This document shows, in pieces, positions 45,334 through 55,380 of a DNA stretch of 64,000 nt. How positions within the stretch are numbered: the first letter of the stretch is position 1; each line of letters begins with the position of its first letter. The stretch is taken from NCBI RefSeq assembly GCF_020687805.1, contig NZ_JAJEWQ010000003.1, positions 299,736 through 363,735 on the forward strand, in the 5' to 3' direction. The translations under genes and the position numbers were made by a program. Below the pieces are notes generated by a model that was given only the letters and a program-made list of their open reading frames with translations, searched no databases and had not been told where the DNA came from. The DNA is from Planctobacterium marinum (GTDB lineage Bacteria; Pseudomonadota; Gammaproteobacteria; Enterobacterales; Alteromonadaceae).

Positions 45334-46446
45334 ATGAAATTAAGCTTATCCAGTTCTCCACACCTGACTCAAAAGCGCACTACCAGCGAGATAATGCGTT
45401 TGGTGATGCTCTTTGCCGTACCTGGCATTGCTGTGCAAACCTGGTTTTTTGGCTACGGCGTTTTAATTAATATCGCCATCGCGGGTATCGTTGCAGTTAT
45501 TACAGAAGCCGTAATACTGGAGCTGCGCAAGAAAAATTTCGAATTAGCAATTAAAGATTCCAGCGCCTTGCTGACCGCCTTGTTATTAGGTATTTCCATT
45601 CCGCCATTTGCGCCCTGGTGGATGACGGTAATCGGTGCCTTCTTTGCGATTGCGATCGCCAAACAGCTGTATGGTGGTCTAGGGTTTAACCTGTTTAATC
45701 CCGCCATGACCGCCTACGTGGTATTGCTGATATCTTTTCCGGTGCAAATGACCGCCTGGGCACCCGTCATGGAGCTTTCTCAGATTAATCACAATCTGAC
45801 AGATGCCCTGTCCCTAACATTTACCGGTTATACCACCGAAGGTTACAGCGTCGTGCAGTTGCGCACCAATATTGATGGATTCACCATGGCAACGCCATTG
45901 GATGAAATGAAAAACCTGCTTAATAAAGGCTTTACCCTGTCAGAAATCACCTTCACCAACTTGTTTATTGAATCGGGGAATTTGGCGGCTGGATTTGGCA
46001 AAGGCTGGTTTTGGGTCAATATTGCCTTTCTGGTGGGCGGCTTTCTGCTACTGCAATTTAACCTGATAAACTGGCACCTGCCGGTGGGAATGTTGGCGGG
46101 ACTCGGCCTGCCAGCCCTGCTTTGGTATTTAGTTTCACCGGATACTCAGATTAGTCCGCTGCTACACTTATTCAGTGGCGGCACCATGTTAGGTGCATTT
46201 TTTATCATCACCGACCCGGTTACTGCGGCAACCAGCAATAAGGGCCGACTGATATTCGGTTTTGGAGTGGGTTTGTTGGTATTTATCATTCGCAGCTTCG
46301 GTGGATATCCTGACGCTATCGCTTTTTCAGTACTACTGATGAATATGTGTGTACCGGTAATCGACTATTACACCCGCCCCAGAACCTACGGGTATACGCA
46401 GGCTAAACCCGTTAAGGCAAAGAAAAAACAAGGAGGCGACAAATGA
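45334..46446 (+). CDS. rsxD: Rnf/Rsx complex subunit D
   Basis: 370-aa membrane subunit with about nine TM helices. FNPAMTAYVVLLISFP and the FMN attachment site in DGFTMATPLDE are conserved; the flavin is bound covalently to Thr in this family. It is 18 residues longer than the E. coli protein, mainly in a basic C-terminal tail. It overlaps rsxG by 4 bp. Confidence 0.95.
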   Translation: MKLSLSSSPHLTQKRTTSEIMRLVMLFAVPGIAVQTWFFGYGVLINIAIAGIVAVITEAVILELRKKNFELAIKDSSALLTALLLGISIPPFAPWWMTVIGAFFAIAIAKQLYGGLGFNLFNPAMTAYVVLLISFPVQMTAWAPVMELSQINHNLTDALSLTFTGYTTEGYSVVQLRTNIDGFTMATPLDEMKNLLNKGFTLSEITFTNLFIESGNLAAGFGKGWFWVNIAFLVGGFLLLQFNLINWHLPVGMLAGLGLPALLWYLVSPDTQISPLLHLFSGGTMLGAFFIITDPVTAATSNKGRLIFGFGVGLLVFIIRSFGGYPDAIAFSVLLMNMCVPVIDYYTRPRTYGYTQAKPVKAKKKQGGDK

Positions 46447-47087
46447 TGCAGGGCGTCTCTAAAAACGGAGCCATACTCGGCGGTTTTACTTTGGCAACCA
46501 CGATTCTGATCGCAATAACCCACTGGATCACAGCGCCGGTTATTGAACAGCAGGTGCTAAAAAAAGCTCAAAGCACCATTACCGAAGTGTTTCCCGAGCA
46601 ACACTGGGACAACAATATTACCCAGAACTGCGTATTGATATCACCGTCGGAGCAGGCTACACCGCTAAAAATTTATCGCGGCTATTTTCAGGGAGCCCCC
46701 TCCGGGCTCGTTATCGAAACAGTCAGTCAGCAAGGCTACAGCGGGAATATCACCTACCTGGTATCCTTGATAAACAATGATGTTATTGGTGGGGTAAGAG
46801 TTCTTGAACACAAAGAAACCCCGGGCCTTGGAGATAAGATTGAATTGCGTATCAGTGACTGGATCACGCTGTTTGATAATCTGGCCGCAGCTGATACCCG
46901 TCGGACTGATTGGGCTGTGAAAAAAGACGGGGGTAAGTTTGACCAGTTTACCGGTGCCACCATCACCCCCCGCGCTATCGTCAACGGTGTCAAACACACC
47001 ATCAACTGGACGCAAGATAATTATCAGGCCGTGTTTGCAATGGAAAATCACTGTGAGTCTCAGCTCAGGGAGTCTGGAAATGACTGA
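46443..47087 (+). CDS. rsxG: Rnf/Rsx complex subunit G
   Basis: 214-aa subunit with one N-terminal TM helix and a periplasmic FMN-binding domain. The flavinylation motif DQFTGATIT near 167 is intact, and [12 protein letters not shown] and [17 protein letters not shown] are typical. It overlaps rsxD (ATGA) and rsxE. Confidence 0.95.
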   Translation: MMQGVSKNGAILGGFTLATTILIAITHWITAPVIEQQVLKKAQSTITEVFPEQHWDNNITQNCVLISPSEQATPLKIYRGYFQGAPSGLVIETVSQQGYSGNITYLVSLINNDVIGGVRVLEHKETPGLGDKIELRISDWITLFDNLAAADTRRTDWAVKKDGGKFDQFTGATITPRAIVNGVKHTINWTQDNYQAVFAMENHCESQLRESGND

Positions 47088-47778
47088 ATATCAACAACTG
47101 ACCTGGCAAGGTTTATGGAAAAACAACGCGGCGTTGGTACAACTGTTGGGGCTGTGCCCGCTGCTGGCGGTAACCAGCTCTGTGGTAAATGCGCTGGGGC
47201 TGGGTATTGCAACCACCTTAGTATTAATTGGCTCCAATTGTACGGTTTCGTTAGTGCGCAACCTGGTGCCCAATGAAATTCGCATTCCGGTGTTTGTACT
47301 GGTGATTGCCACCTTTGTGACCATAGTCGAACTCCTGATGAACGCCTATACATTCAGCCTGTATCAGGCACTGGGTATCTTTATCCCGCTGATTGTAACC
47401 AACTGCGCCATAATCGGTCGCGCTGAAGCCTATGCCTCAAAGAATCCACTTAAACAGTCCGCCTACGATGGCTTTATTATGGGTATGGGTTTCCTGCTGG
47501 TGTTGGTGCTACTGGGTTCGATGCGCGAACTATTGGGCAATGGCACCCTGTTTGATGGCATGCACTTGTTGCTGGGAGACTGGGCCAAAGCCATGAAGCT
47601 GGTGATTTTCGAAACCGACAGTCCGTTTTTGCTGGCCATATTGCCGCCTGGCGCCTTTTTAGGCATGGGTTTGTTGATAGCCCTGAAAAATGTGCTCAAT
47701 CAACGGGTAGAGAACGCAGTGATGGGTGCCCAGCAAGAAAAAATCGTGTCTCGCGCCCGGGTCACCAGCGAAAGCTAA
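47080..47778 (+). CDS. rsxE: Rnf/Rsx complex subunit E
   Basis: 232 aa from the ATG at 47080, which overlaps rsxG by 8 bp; the frame is open 141 bp further upstream but this would cover rsxG. Six TM helices, homologous to RsxA, with [13 protein letters not shown] and [11 protein letters not shown] containing the conserved Cys. Confidence 0.95.
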   Translation: MTEYQQLTWQGLWKNNAALVQLLGLCPLLAVTSSVVNALGLGIATTLVLIGSNCTVSLVRNLVPNEIRIPVFVLVIATFVTIVELLMNAYTFSLYQALGIFIPLIVTNCAIIGRAEAYASKNPLKQSAYDGFIMGMGFLLVLVLLGSMRELLGNGTLFDGMHLLLGDWAKAMKLVIFETDSPFLLAILPPGAFLGMGLLIALKNVLNQRVENAVMGAQQEKIVSRARVTSES

Positions 47779-47820
47779 GCAAAACAAAATCAAAAAATAC
47801 ACAAAAGATACCTTTAAAAA

Positions 47821-48510
47821 ATGAGCAGCATGAGTGCACCTATAGCAAAACAGCAAAAAGTACAGGCAATCATCAACATCCTTGATGAGCTGTACCCCGA
47901 AGTACCAATCCCGTTAGATCACAAAGATCCCTACACCCTCTTGGTGGCGGTTTTATTGTCTGCACAATGCACCGATGAACGGGTGAATCAAATTACTCCC
48001 CTGTTGTTTGCCAAAGCTGATAATCCCTTTGATATGGTAAAAATGAGCATTGAAGAGATTCAGGAAATCATCAGACCTTGTGGCCTGTCTCCTATGAAAT
48101 CAAAGGGTATCTGGCATCTTTCTGACATGATCATCAAGCTCCACGGTGGCGAGGTTCCCCAGGATTTTAAGGCGCTGGAAGCCATGCCAGGGGTTGGACA
48201 CAAAACGGCGTCAGTTGTCATGGCTCAGGCCTTCAACGTTCCCGCCTTCCCGGTCGATACCCATATTCATCGCCTGATGTATCGCTGGGGGCTGTCAAAC
48301 GGTAAAAGTGTTGAACAAACGGAACGCGATGCCAAACGCCTGTTTCCGAGAGAAAAATGGAACGACCTGCATCTTCAGATCATCTATTACGGTCGCGAAT
48401 ATTGTCCGGCAAGAGGTTTCGACCTGGACAAGTGCATCATTACCCGTCAGTACGGTCGCAAGAGTTTTATCAATGAAGTACTGAAGGAAAAAGCGAAAAA
48501 GACGAAGTGA
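47821..48510 (+). CDS. nth: Endonuclease III-like DNA glycosylase without the Fe-S cluster motif
   Basis: Base-excision repair glycosylase/AP lyase for oxidised pyrimidines, about 226-229 aa. The HhH motif LEAMPGVGHKTASVV with the catalytic Lys and the catalytic Asp in VDTHIHRL are present, so activity is expected. The C-terminal cluster loop, C-x6-C-x2-C-x5-C in E. coli Nth, is replaced by YYGREYCPARGFDLDKCIIT with only two Cys, resembling the cluster-less form I know from Bacteroidetes. The position after rsxE is the usual gammaproteobacterial one, so this may be a replaced copy. Confidence 0.88.
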   Translation: MSSMSAPIAKQQKVQAIINILDELYPEVPIPLDHKDPYTLLVAVLLSAQCTDERVNQITPLLFAKADNPFDMVKMSIEEIQEIIRPCGLSPMKSKGIWHLSDMIIKLHGGEVPQDFKALEAMPGVGHKTASVVMAQAFNVPAFPVDTHIHRLMYRWGLSNGKSVEQTERDAKRLFPREKWNDLHLQIIYYGREYCPARGFDLDKCIITRQYGRKSFINEVLKEKAKKTK

Positions 48511-48531
48511 TGTGGCTTTACCGGGGCACTG

Positions 48532-48714
48532 TTAGTTTTGGGGATTAGCTAAGCTCAACAACCAGTTGACGAACATTTTGGTTTGTAAATTGTTTTCAAA
48601 CTGTAACCTTTGCTGAGTTTGCTGATCAGTGAAAACCACATTGCATTTATTTATAGAAATGGATGCAATGGGTGGGCAGGCACTGCATTGCAGCCCTTGG
48701 TATGAAAATGACAT
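48532..48714 (-). CDS. Possible small protein, 60 aa
   Basis: Reads MSFSYQGLQCSACPPIASI with four Cys overall and a plausible ribosome site (CCAGGAATTAATTA before ATG). It lies in a 346-bp gap between nth and the cold shock gene. Composition is protein-like but no family was recognised, so it could be spurious. Confidence 0.3.
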   Translation of the reverse strand: MSFSYQGLQCSACPPIASISINKCNVVFTDQQTQQRLQFENNLQTKMFVNWLLSLANPQN

Positions 48715-48811
48715 TAATTAATTCCTGGAATAACTGTCGATAGCATTAAGAACTGGCAAGGACCTGCCATTCTGTCGCTATGGAAATTGGATTTTGGTTA
48801 GGGAAGAGAAT

Positions 48812-48836
48812 AAAGGCCGGTGAGATTTCGGCCTTT
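48812..48836 (-). terminator. Terminator of cold shock gene
   Basis: AAAGGCCG and CGGCCTTT form an 8-bp stem with a 9-nt loop downstream of the csp stop on the minus strand, followed by a modest T-rich stretch (ATTCTCTTC). Confidence 0.65.
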
Positions 48837-48856
48837 AGAAAAGCTTACGAGCTGGT

Positions 48857-49069
48857 TTAGTCAACCACAACGTTGGTGGCTTGAGGGCCTTTTTGTCCCT
48901 GCTCAACATTAAACTTAACGCGCTGACCTTCAATCAGAGTTTTAAACCCTTCAGAAGCAATTGAGCGAAAATGAACGAAAACGTCCTTGCCGCCATCACT
49001 CGGTGTTAAAAAGCCAAAGCCTTTATCTTCATTAAACCATTTAACTACGCCAGTTACTGAATTAGACAT
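48857..49069 (-). CDS. Cold shock domain protein (CspA family)
   Basis: A 70-aa OB-fold RNA chaperone. RNP1 is KGFGFLTP and RNP2 is DVFVHF, with the usual N-terminal VKWFNEDKG. The upstream 364 bp to gloA contain no ORF and could include a long structured 5' UTR typical for csp mRNAs. The exact paralogue (cspA, cspC or cspE type) cannot be decided. Confidence 0.95.
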   Translation of the reverse strand: MSNSVTGVVKWFNEDKGFGFLTPSDGGKDVFVHFRSIASEGFKTLIEGQRVKFNVEQGQKGPQATNVVVD

Positions 49070-49433
49070 AATATTTACCTTTCTAAAAATTTGTATATTT
49101 GGTGCAAAACACCGATGAAGCGATAGAAACGATCCGGCTAATAAAGCATGTATATCGATAAAAGCCTTTGGATTAAAAAGAAAATTAAAGAGGGTACAGC
49201 GCAGTAGTAGAGAAGATTTACAATCTAAAGCCCGGCCACAATACAGACTTTACTGACCAGTGTCTAGTTAAATAGTTATAAATATCTTTTTTACTATTTC
49301 CGATTGTTATTAAAACACACTTGATGAAAGAATTGTTTCAGTACCAATTAATTCTTGATTCTGAGCTTTGCTTCATTATGCTTGCGGGGACGTATTCCGA
49401 GCCATCAAACGTCCAGCATACAAAGGAATTTTT

Positions 49434-49820
49434 ATGAGAATGTTACATACCATGTTACGCGTGGCTAACCTTGAAAGGTCCATCCAGTTTTATACTCAGG
49501 TGATGGGCATGAAGTTGCTGCGTCAAAGTGAAAACACCGAATACCGCTATACCCTGGCATTTGTGGGGTATGCTGATGAATCCGAACAGGCAGTATTAGA
49601 GCTCACCTGGAACTGGGACACCGACAGTTATGACATGGGCAATGCCTATGGACATGTCGCCTTTGGCGTAGACGATATCTATGCCCTGTGTGACGAGATA
49701 AAATCCCGCGGTGGTGATGTGTATCGCGAAGCCGGTCCGGTCAAAGGTGGCAGCACCGTTATTGCTTTTGTTCGCGACCCTGACGGCTACGCCATTGAAC
49801 TCATTCAGGAAAACAGCTAA
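49434..49820 (+). CDS. gloA: Lactoylglutathione lyase (glyoxalase I)
   Basis: Isomerises the methylglyoxal-glutathione adduct to lactoylglutathione. 128 aa from the ATG at 49434 (AAGGAATTTTT upstream). Metal ligands are visible: His5 in MLHTML, Glu in VLELTWNW near 56, His in YGHVAFGVD near 74 and Glu in YAIELIQ near 122. These match the Ni-type GloA of E. coli. Confidence 0.95.
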   Translation: MRMLHTMLRVANLERSIQFYTQVMGMKLLRQSENTEYRYTLAFVGYADESEQAVLELTWNWDTDSYDMGNAYGHVAFGVDDIYALCDEIKSRGGDVYREAGPVKGGSTVIAFVRDPDGYAIELIQENS

Positions 49821-49866
49821 CTCCCCCGGGATGACACGCTAAACCGCCAGCATGGGAGGAATGTCC

Positions 49867-50862
49867 ATGGGTTATCCGGCTTATCTTGTATTTCTGACAC
49901 TATTATTTTCACAATTTATCTCAGCGTCACCGGTGGTTATCGCTCACCGTGGCGCATCTGGCTATTTACCAGAACACACCAATGAAGCGCTGGTGATGGC
50001 CTACATGCAAAACGCCGATTATATCGAGCAGGACCTGGTCCTGAGTAAAGATGGTCACCTGGTGGTATTACATGATATCCACATCGATACCACGACAAAT
50101 GTCGCACAGGCATTTCCCGACAGAAAGCGCGATGATGGTCGCTATTACGCTATCGACTTCAATCTAGTAGAGTTAAAAACACTGCAGGTAAATGAGCGTA
50201 CAGACCGGCACCAAAATCCGATCTACCCCACCCGATTTCAGGGAGATACTGACTTTCAAATCGCCACACTTGATGAACACCTTAACCTTATTCAGCAACT
50301 CAACCGGCAAACCGGAGAAAATACCGGATGGTACATCGAAATCAAAGCACCGCAATGGCACCTGCAACAGGGGCAGGATATCGCAAAGGTACTGGTGGAA
50401 ACCCTGGCGCAATATCAACTCAACCACCCTCAGGCTAACCTGTTTGTGCAGTGTTTTGACCTCAAACACAGCAAGCGATTACGCCAGCAGTTGGGACTCA
50501 AAGCCCCTTTGATTCAGCTTATCGCAGAGAACGACTGGCAAGAATCAGACACCGATTACAACTACCTGAAAACCACACAAGGACTGGCTGAAATTGCCAC
50601 ATTTGCAGAGGGAATTGGCCCCTGGATTCCGCAGGTATTGTCGCTGAAAAATGGCCAATACCTCAGTACCGGTTATGCTGAACAAGCACAAAATGCGGGG
50701 CTTTTGGTGCATCCTTACACATTCCGTCGCGATGCTTTGCCTGAAGGCATAACCTCAGAGATGCTGTTAAAGGCGTTGACCCATCAACTTAAAGTAGATG
50801 GTATTTTTACTGATTTTACCGATGTTGTGGTGCGCTTTAATCAGGCTCAGGAGCAGCGATAA
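49867..50862 (+). CDS. glpQ: Periplasmic glycerophosphodiester phosphodiesterase
   Basis: Hydrolyses glycerophosphodiesters to glycerol-3-phosphate and an alcohol. 331 aa from the ATG at 49867, because GGGAGGA lies 7 nt before it; two earlier ATGs overlap that site. The signal peptide ends ISAS. Catalytic motifs are IAHRGASGYLPEHT, EQDLVLSKDGHLVVLHD and later the IEIKAP and GIFTDF segments, as in GlpQ. It abuts the chrA start by 3 bp. Confidence 0.93.
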   Translation: MGYPAYLVFLTLLFSQFISASPVVIAHRGASGYLPEHTNEALVMAYMQNADYIEQDLVLSKDGHLVVLHDIHIDTTTNVAQAFPDRKRDDGRYYAIDFNLVELKTLQVNERTDRHQNPIYPTRFQGDTDFQIATLDEHLNLIQQLNRQTGENTGWYIEIKAPQWHLQQGQDIAKVLVETLAQYQLNHPQANLFVQCFDLKHSKRLRQQLGLKAPLIQLIAENDWQESDTDYNYLKTTQGLAEIATFAEGIGPWIPQVLSLKNGQYLSTGYAEQAQNAGLLVHPYTFRRDALPEGITSEMLLKALTHQLKVDGIFTDFTDVVVRFNQAQEQR

Positions 50863-50865
50863 GTG

Positions 50866-52030
50866 ATGCTGGTTGCCGTCATTAAACAGTTTTTTATTTT
50901 GGGTTGTATCAGCTTTGGCGGGCCAGCGGCACACCTCGGCTATTTCAAAAAACGGTTTGTTGATGATTTACAGTGGCTTAGCGACAAGGAATACGCCCAG
51001 ATTGTTGCCCTGTCTCAGTTTTTGCCCGGCCCAGGCTCCAGTCAAACCGGCTTTGCCATTGGCTATCGCATGTCTGGAATTTGGGGCGGCATTGCAGCAT
51101 TTGTTGCCTTTACCAGTCCCTCAGTCGTTCTGATGTTACTACTGGCCAGCTTTGGTGCAAGCCTCAGTGGTGAGCCCATCTATCAGGGCATTATTCACGG
51201 GCTAAAACTATTAGCTGTGGTGGTAGTGGCCGATGCGACCTTAGGTATGTTTCGCAGTTTTTGCCAGCGCAAAATCACACAAACCCTTTGCGCATTGACC
51301 GCCTGTGCCTGCATTTTGCTGCCTTCATTATTGGTGCAAATGCTGTTGTTACTGGCCAGTGCCATTATGGGATTACTGCTGTTATCGGAGCAATATACAC
51401 CCGTGCCCGACGACGTTAGCATGAGTAAACCCAAAGTAGCCAAACCGAAGATGCCCCCCCCTGGTGCTGTTCTTTGCCTTACTTTTTGGCCTGCCCTTTG
51501 TCGCACAACTGTCTCCTGAACTGGCATTGGCCAATTACTTTTACAGCGCAGGCAGCCTCGTATTCGGCGGTGGTCATGTGGTGTTACCTATGCTGCAAAA
51601 CATGTTGGCGGCAAGTATCAGTAACGACCTGTTCTTATCCGGATATGCAGCCGCCCAGGCGGTTCCTGGTCCAATGTTCACTATGGCCACCTGGCTCGGT
51701 TATCACTCCCTGCCGCAGGCACCGGTAATCGCCTCGCTCATTGCGACATTGATGATTTTTTTGCCGGGATTTCTGCTACTGGTTGGTTTACTCAATGCCT
51801 GGCAGTCGATGGCAGCCAACATCCGCCTGCAAGGCACAATTGCGGGCGTTAATGCCTGTGTCACCGGACTTTTACTTAGCGCCCTGTACCAGCCTGTTTT
51901 TATCAGTGCAGTGGGCAATGGCCTGGATATGGTGCTGGTTTTACTGGGATTCTGGTTACTCAGATCACTACGGGTTCCCATCTTACTGCTGGTAAGCCTT
52001 TATGTCCTGGCGGGGGCGATTTTCACCTAG
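50866..52030 (+). pseudogene. chrA: Chromate transporter chrA, frameshifted at a C8 tract
   Basis: The first frame (50866-51519) encodes the N-terminal half of a CHR transporter (FILGCISFGGPAAHLGYF, LSQFLPGPGSSQTGFAIGY). The second (about 51464-52030) encodes the other half (SAGSLVFGGGHVVLPML, AVPGPMFTMATWLG). They would join in one frame if the eight Cs at 51454-51461 were seven, giving a normal-length protein of about 388 aa. This is either a real loss, a phase-variable tract or a sequencing error. CHR proteins export chromate by proton antiport. The glpQ stop is only 3 bp upstream. Confidence 0.85.
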
Positions 52031-52503
52031 AGGCATCACAGTAATTGCAGGTAGGCTTTCATCCGAGTGACAATTTCTATCAGGACGATTTTCTGTAAAG
52101 GCGACTTCTGCAAAGGCATGCTTTTTCGTTGCATCTGGCCTGGCGTAAATATCGATTTTTCAGCTGCCTGAACCAGCTCCGTTGGCACAATTCAGGCACT
52201 GGATAAAAGGCTCAGAATCCGGAACCGGTTTGCGCAGTCAGAAAAGCGAGGAATATCAGATAAGCGGCCGCGCCAAAGCCAATAGAATTGCAACCTACAA
52301 AGATAAGTTTACGAAAAATGTCGAATGGGCCTTACTCGCTTTTCTTAGTGATATGCATTGTTTTCTCTCAACTGTTTGGCATTGCTCTTATGTTCTTAAG
52401 CTATCGGCAAAGGCACAAAATTACTTGAGTAAAATTTCTGGTGTTCAGCGATGCAATGCTCGTCTACACTGATGACAGGTTTCCTTATCAAAAGGTCAAT
52501 GCT
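52031..52503. other. Intergenic region without a supported gene
   Basis: A 96-codon plus-strand frame (52182-52472) lacks a ribosome site and has an unprotein-like composition. On the minus strand short coding-like stretches occur but contain stops. I see no confident gene, terminator or repeat. Confidence 0.4.
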
Positions 52504-53016
52504 ATGAACTTACCCTCAAAACTCACCACGCTGATGATCACGCTGCTACTGTGCCGTACTGTCCTGGCGAATCAGGAGACAGCACCATCAGCTATCAAAA
52601 ACCTGAAAACGTTGCCCGGCAAGGTGCTCACCGGTGGACAGCCAGATAAGGAAAATCTGGCAGCACTAAAGCAGCAGGGCATTACCACGGTTATTAATTT
52701 TCGTGGTGAAGGTGAGTTCACTGAATTTGATGAAGCCAGGTATACAGAACAGTTAGGCATGGATTATTTACATATCCCTATCGACTCTAAAGCCGCACTA
52801 ACCCGTGAAAATGTGGAACGCTTTAAAGCGGCATTGACCGAACACCAACAGGATGTCTTTTTACATTGTGGCAGCGGCAACCGGGTTGGCGCTCTGTTTG
52901 CCCTGGATGCCTACTGGAATGATGGAAAGTCTGCAGCAGAAGCCCTGAAAATTGGTGAAGAAGCCGGACTGACATCGCTGAAAAGCTATGTCGAAACGCT
53001 GATGACGGCTCAGTAG
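52504..53016 (+). CDS. Exported PTP-like phosphatase family protein
   Basis: 170 aa from the ATG at 52504 with a signal peptide ending VLA. It belongs to the dual-specificity/beta-lactamase-hydrolase-like phosphatase group: VLTGGQPDKENLAALKQQGI near the start, VINFRGEGE, and the P-loop HCGSGNRVG (Cys-x5-Arg) near 120. It should act in the periplasm; the substrate is unknown. Confidence 0.82.
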   Translation: MNLPSKLTTLMITLLLCRTVLANQETAPSAIKNLKTLPGKVLTGGQPDKENLAALKQQGITTVINFRGEGEFTEFDEARYTEQLGMDYLHIPIDSKAALTRENVERFKAALTEHQQDVFLHCGSGNRVGALFALDAYWNDGKSAAEALKIGEEAGLTSLKSYVETLMTAQ

Positions 53017-53043
53017 CTCTAAATTCGGCATCAAAACAACTCA

Positions 53044-53070
53044 GGGAAGTTTACCCGCTGTAAACTTCCC
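53044..53070. other. 11-bp perfect hairpin between genes
   Basis: GGGAAGTTTAC and GTAAACTTCCC around CCGCT. It sits 28 bp after the phosphatase gene. No T-run; possibly a terminator of factor-dependent type or a 3'-end stabiliser. Confidence 0.4.
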
Positions 53071-53171
53071 CAGACTTCATTCTGTTAAATTATTGTAAAA
53101 TTTCTTCCTGCCAAAGGCTGACAAGCCGCTTCGAATTTCGCACACTAAGAGAAAAACAATAGATATTCCCT

Positions 53172-54470
53172 ATGCTGAGCTTTATTGGCCTGTTTGGTGG
53201 ATTGGCCCTGTTAATTTTCCTGACAATTCGCGGCTTCAATCTGTTTATCGCAGCGCCGCTGTGTGCCCTGGTTGTAGCGCTTTGTTCTGGTATGCCGGTA
53301 TTTCTGGGTGATGACAATTTTGTCAGTAGCTATATGAATGGCTTTTCAGGCTTCGTTGCCGCCTGGTTTTTTATGTTTCTGTTAGGCGCCTTGTTTGGCA
53401 AATTCATGGAAGACACAGGCGCTGCAGATGCTATCGCCCATACCATTATTGGTAAATTAGGTAAGAAGCACGCCGTCGCCGCAGTGGTGCTGGCCTGCGC
53501 CGTTTTAACTTACGGCGGTGTCAGTGTATTCGTGGTGGCCTTTTCTGTTTATCCCATGGCCCTTAGCTTGTTTAAAGACGCCAATTTACCCAGGCGATTT
53601 ATCCCGGCAGCACTGGCCTTTGGCTCAGTAACATTCACCATGACCAGTGCAGGCTCACCGGAAATTCAGAACTGGATCCCCATTAAATACCTGGGCACTT
53701 CCCCCTTTGCCGCCTGGGAGGTGAGTCTGGTGGTATCGCTGTTTATGGCAATATGGGGGTTTTACTGGATCAATCGCATGATTGCGAAAGCGGTGGCCAA
53801 TGGTGAAAAGTTTGAGGCCAGAGACATCGATCCGGACCTGTCACAACATCAGGATTTACCCAATTTCTGGTTGAGTTTGTTGCCGCTGTTTGTGGTCCTT
53901 ACACTCTCTTTTATGTTTCATAAATCATTACAGCAACTGGCTTTAATCGTCGCGCTGGGGGGCGGTGTATTAACCCTGGTGTTGATACACCACAAGCGCT
54001 TTAAGGATATTTCAGCGGCGGTAAATCAGGGTACCATAGGCGCATTGCTGGCCATCGGCAACACCGCCGCGGTAGTGGGCTTTGGTTCTGTTGCCAAAGT
54101 CACGCCGGCATTTGAATCCGCCGTGGCGGTTATGACCAGTCTGCCCGGCAACGAACTATTGGGAGCCGCGGTTGCCGTCAGTGTAATTGCCGGTTTAACC
54201 GGTTCCGCCTCCGGTGGGCAGGCTATTGCTATGCCCCTTTTGGGGCCTCACTACCTTGAGCAGGGCGTTAACCCTGAGCAATTGCACCGCATTGTCTCCA
54301 TTTCCTCGGGCGCTATCGATACCCTGCCCCACAACGGTTACATCGTTACAACTATCCGTGCCATCTGTCATGAAACCCACCAGCAGGCATACTGGCCCGT
54401 GGCAGCGTTAACGGTGGTAATCCCCATGGTAGGTTTAATGCTGGCAGTGTTGCTGTTTAGCGTTTTTTGA
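53172..54470 (+). CDS. GntP family permease
   Basis: A 432-aa transporter with about 12 TM segments, including GLFGGLALLIFLTIRGFNLFIAAPL at the N-terminus and the GSASGGQAIAMPLLG motif near 336. The family transports gluconate and related sugar acids or other carboxylates with protons. No gluconate kinase gene lies nearby, so the substrate is open. The gene has its own terminator. Confidence 0.88.
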   Translation: MLSFIGLFGGLALLIFLTIRGFNLFIAAPLCALVVALCSGMPVFLGDDNFVSSYMNGFSGFVAAWFFMFLLGALFGKFMEDTGAADAIAHTIIGKLGKKHAVAAVVLACAVLTYGGVSVFVVAFSVYPMALSLFKDANLPRRFIPAALAFGSVTFTMTSAGSPEIQNWIPIKYLGTSPFAAWEVSLVVSLFMAIWGFYWINRMIAKAVANGEKFEARDIDPDLSQHQDLPNFWLSLLPLFVVLTLSFMFHKSLQQLALIVALGGGVLTLVLIHHKRFKDISAAVNQGTIGALLAIGNTAAVVGFGSVAKVTPAFESAVAVMTSLPGNELLGAAVAVSVIAGLTGSASGGQAIAMPLLGPHYLEQGVNPEQLHRIVSISSGAIDTLPHNGYIVTTIRAICHETHQQAYWPVAALTVVIPMVGLMLAVLLFSVF

Positions 54471-54480
54471 AACTAAAAAA

Positions 54481-54499
54481 GGCCGCGTTAAAAGCGGCC
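54481..54499. terminator. Bidirectional terminator between GntP and motY
   Basis: GGCCGC pairs with GCGGCC around GTTAAAA, with AAAAAA on the left, forming a T-run for the minus-strand motY transcript. Confidence 0.75.
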
Positions 54500-54519
54500 C
54501 TGGCGTAACTGGTTTAATA

Positions 54520-55380
54520 CTAGGCTTTTTGCATTCGTATCACAACTCTGCGGTTTTTAGCTCTGGCATTGGCGGTAGTATTGGGAGAAGCATGGCGTCG
54601 CTCTCCGTGACCGGTAATATCGATACGCTCAGGATTAACCCCCATTCCAACAAAATAGGTTTTAATCGCATTGGCCCGTTGCTCGGATACCTCAAGGTTC
54701 TTCGACTTGCCACCATAACTGTCGGTGTAACCATCCAGGAGCACCAGCTCCAGGTCAGGGTCTTCCTGTAAGTAAGCCCCAATCATATCCAACTTGCGTT
54801 TTGATGCTTTGGTCAGATCCGAGCCACCAAACTTATAGGTAAGCACTGTATATTTAATGTCATCAAAACTGTAGGGCAACAGATTAGACACACAGTGTAC
54901 GAACTGCTCATAAGGTTCGTGGAAGTTACTGGCATTTAACGCAACAGCGATTTTGTCATATTGGCTATACCAGTCCTGGTAATACAGTGTTGGCCAAAAG
55001 CCTTTCTCCAACTCGGAAAGCATTGTCCAGGCGGCCTGCTCCGGTAAATCACCGTCAAATTGTTTTCTGATGGTCATATCCGCGATGTTTTTATGCATCA
55101 GGCCGGGCATCCATTTCGGCGGTACTGAATACACTACCGCGACACCATAATTTTTGGGCAAGCGCAACATGTCCAGATTGAATTCCATATTCAGTAACTT
55201 ACTGGCAGCGCTGGTAAAAGAGGCTGTACCGTAACCGGGAATTTGGTGATTAAGCGTACACTGCAGGCGATTTGGCTCCTCGTTGAACCACACGGACTCT
55301 TCCACATCGGCCTTGTACTGACGCAAATTGGCCTGAGCCAATAGCGGGATAATTAATAATAGTGCCAATAACTTTTTCAT
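54520..55380 (-). CDS. motY: Flagellar T-ring protein MotY
   Basis: A 286-aa periplasmic protein with signal peptide ending AQA. The N-terminal domain matches MotY-N (CTLNHQIPGYGTASFTS, SELEKGFWPTLYYQDWYS) and binds the motor; the OmpA-like domain (about 165-286; LVLLDGYTDSYG, LSEQRA-type region, RAKNRRVVI) binds peptidoglycan. MotY with MotX anchors sodium-driven stators in Vibrio and relatives. It is divergent from rnt, the same arrangement as in Vibrio. Confidence 0.92.
   Translation of the reverse strand: MKKLLALLLIIPLLAQANLRQYKADVEESVWFNEEPNRLQCTLNHQIPGYGTASFTSAASKLLNMEFNLDMLRLPKNYGVAVVYSVPPKWMPGLMHKNIADMTIRKQFDGDLPEQAAWTMLSELEKGFWPTLYYQDWYSQYDKIAVALNASNFHEPYEQFVHCVSNLLPYSFDDIKYTVLTYKFGGSDLTKASKRKLDMIGAYLQEDPDLELVLLDGYTDSYGGKSKNLEVSEQRANAIKTYFVGMGVNPERIDITGHGERRHASPNTTANARAKNRRVVIRMQKA

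Noticed and set aside
52182-52472. 96-codon ORF in the 52.0-52.5 kb gap
   Set aside because: No ribosome site, no recognisable domain, irregular composition; likely random.
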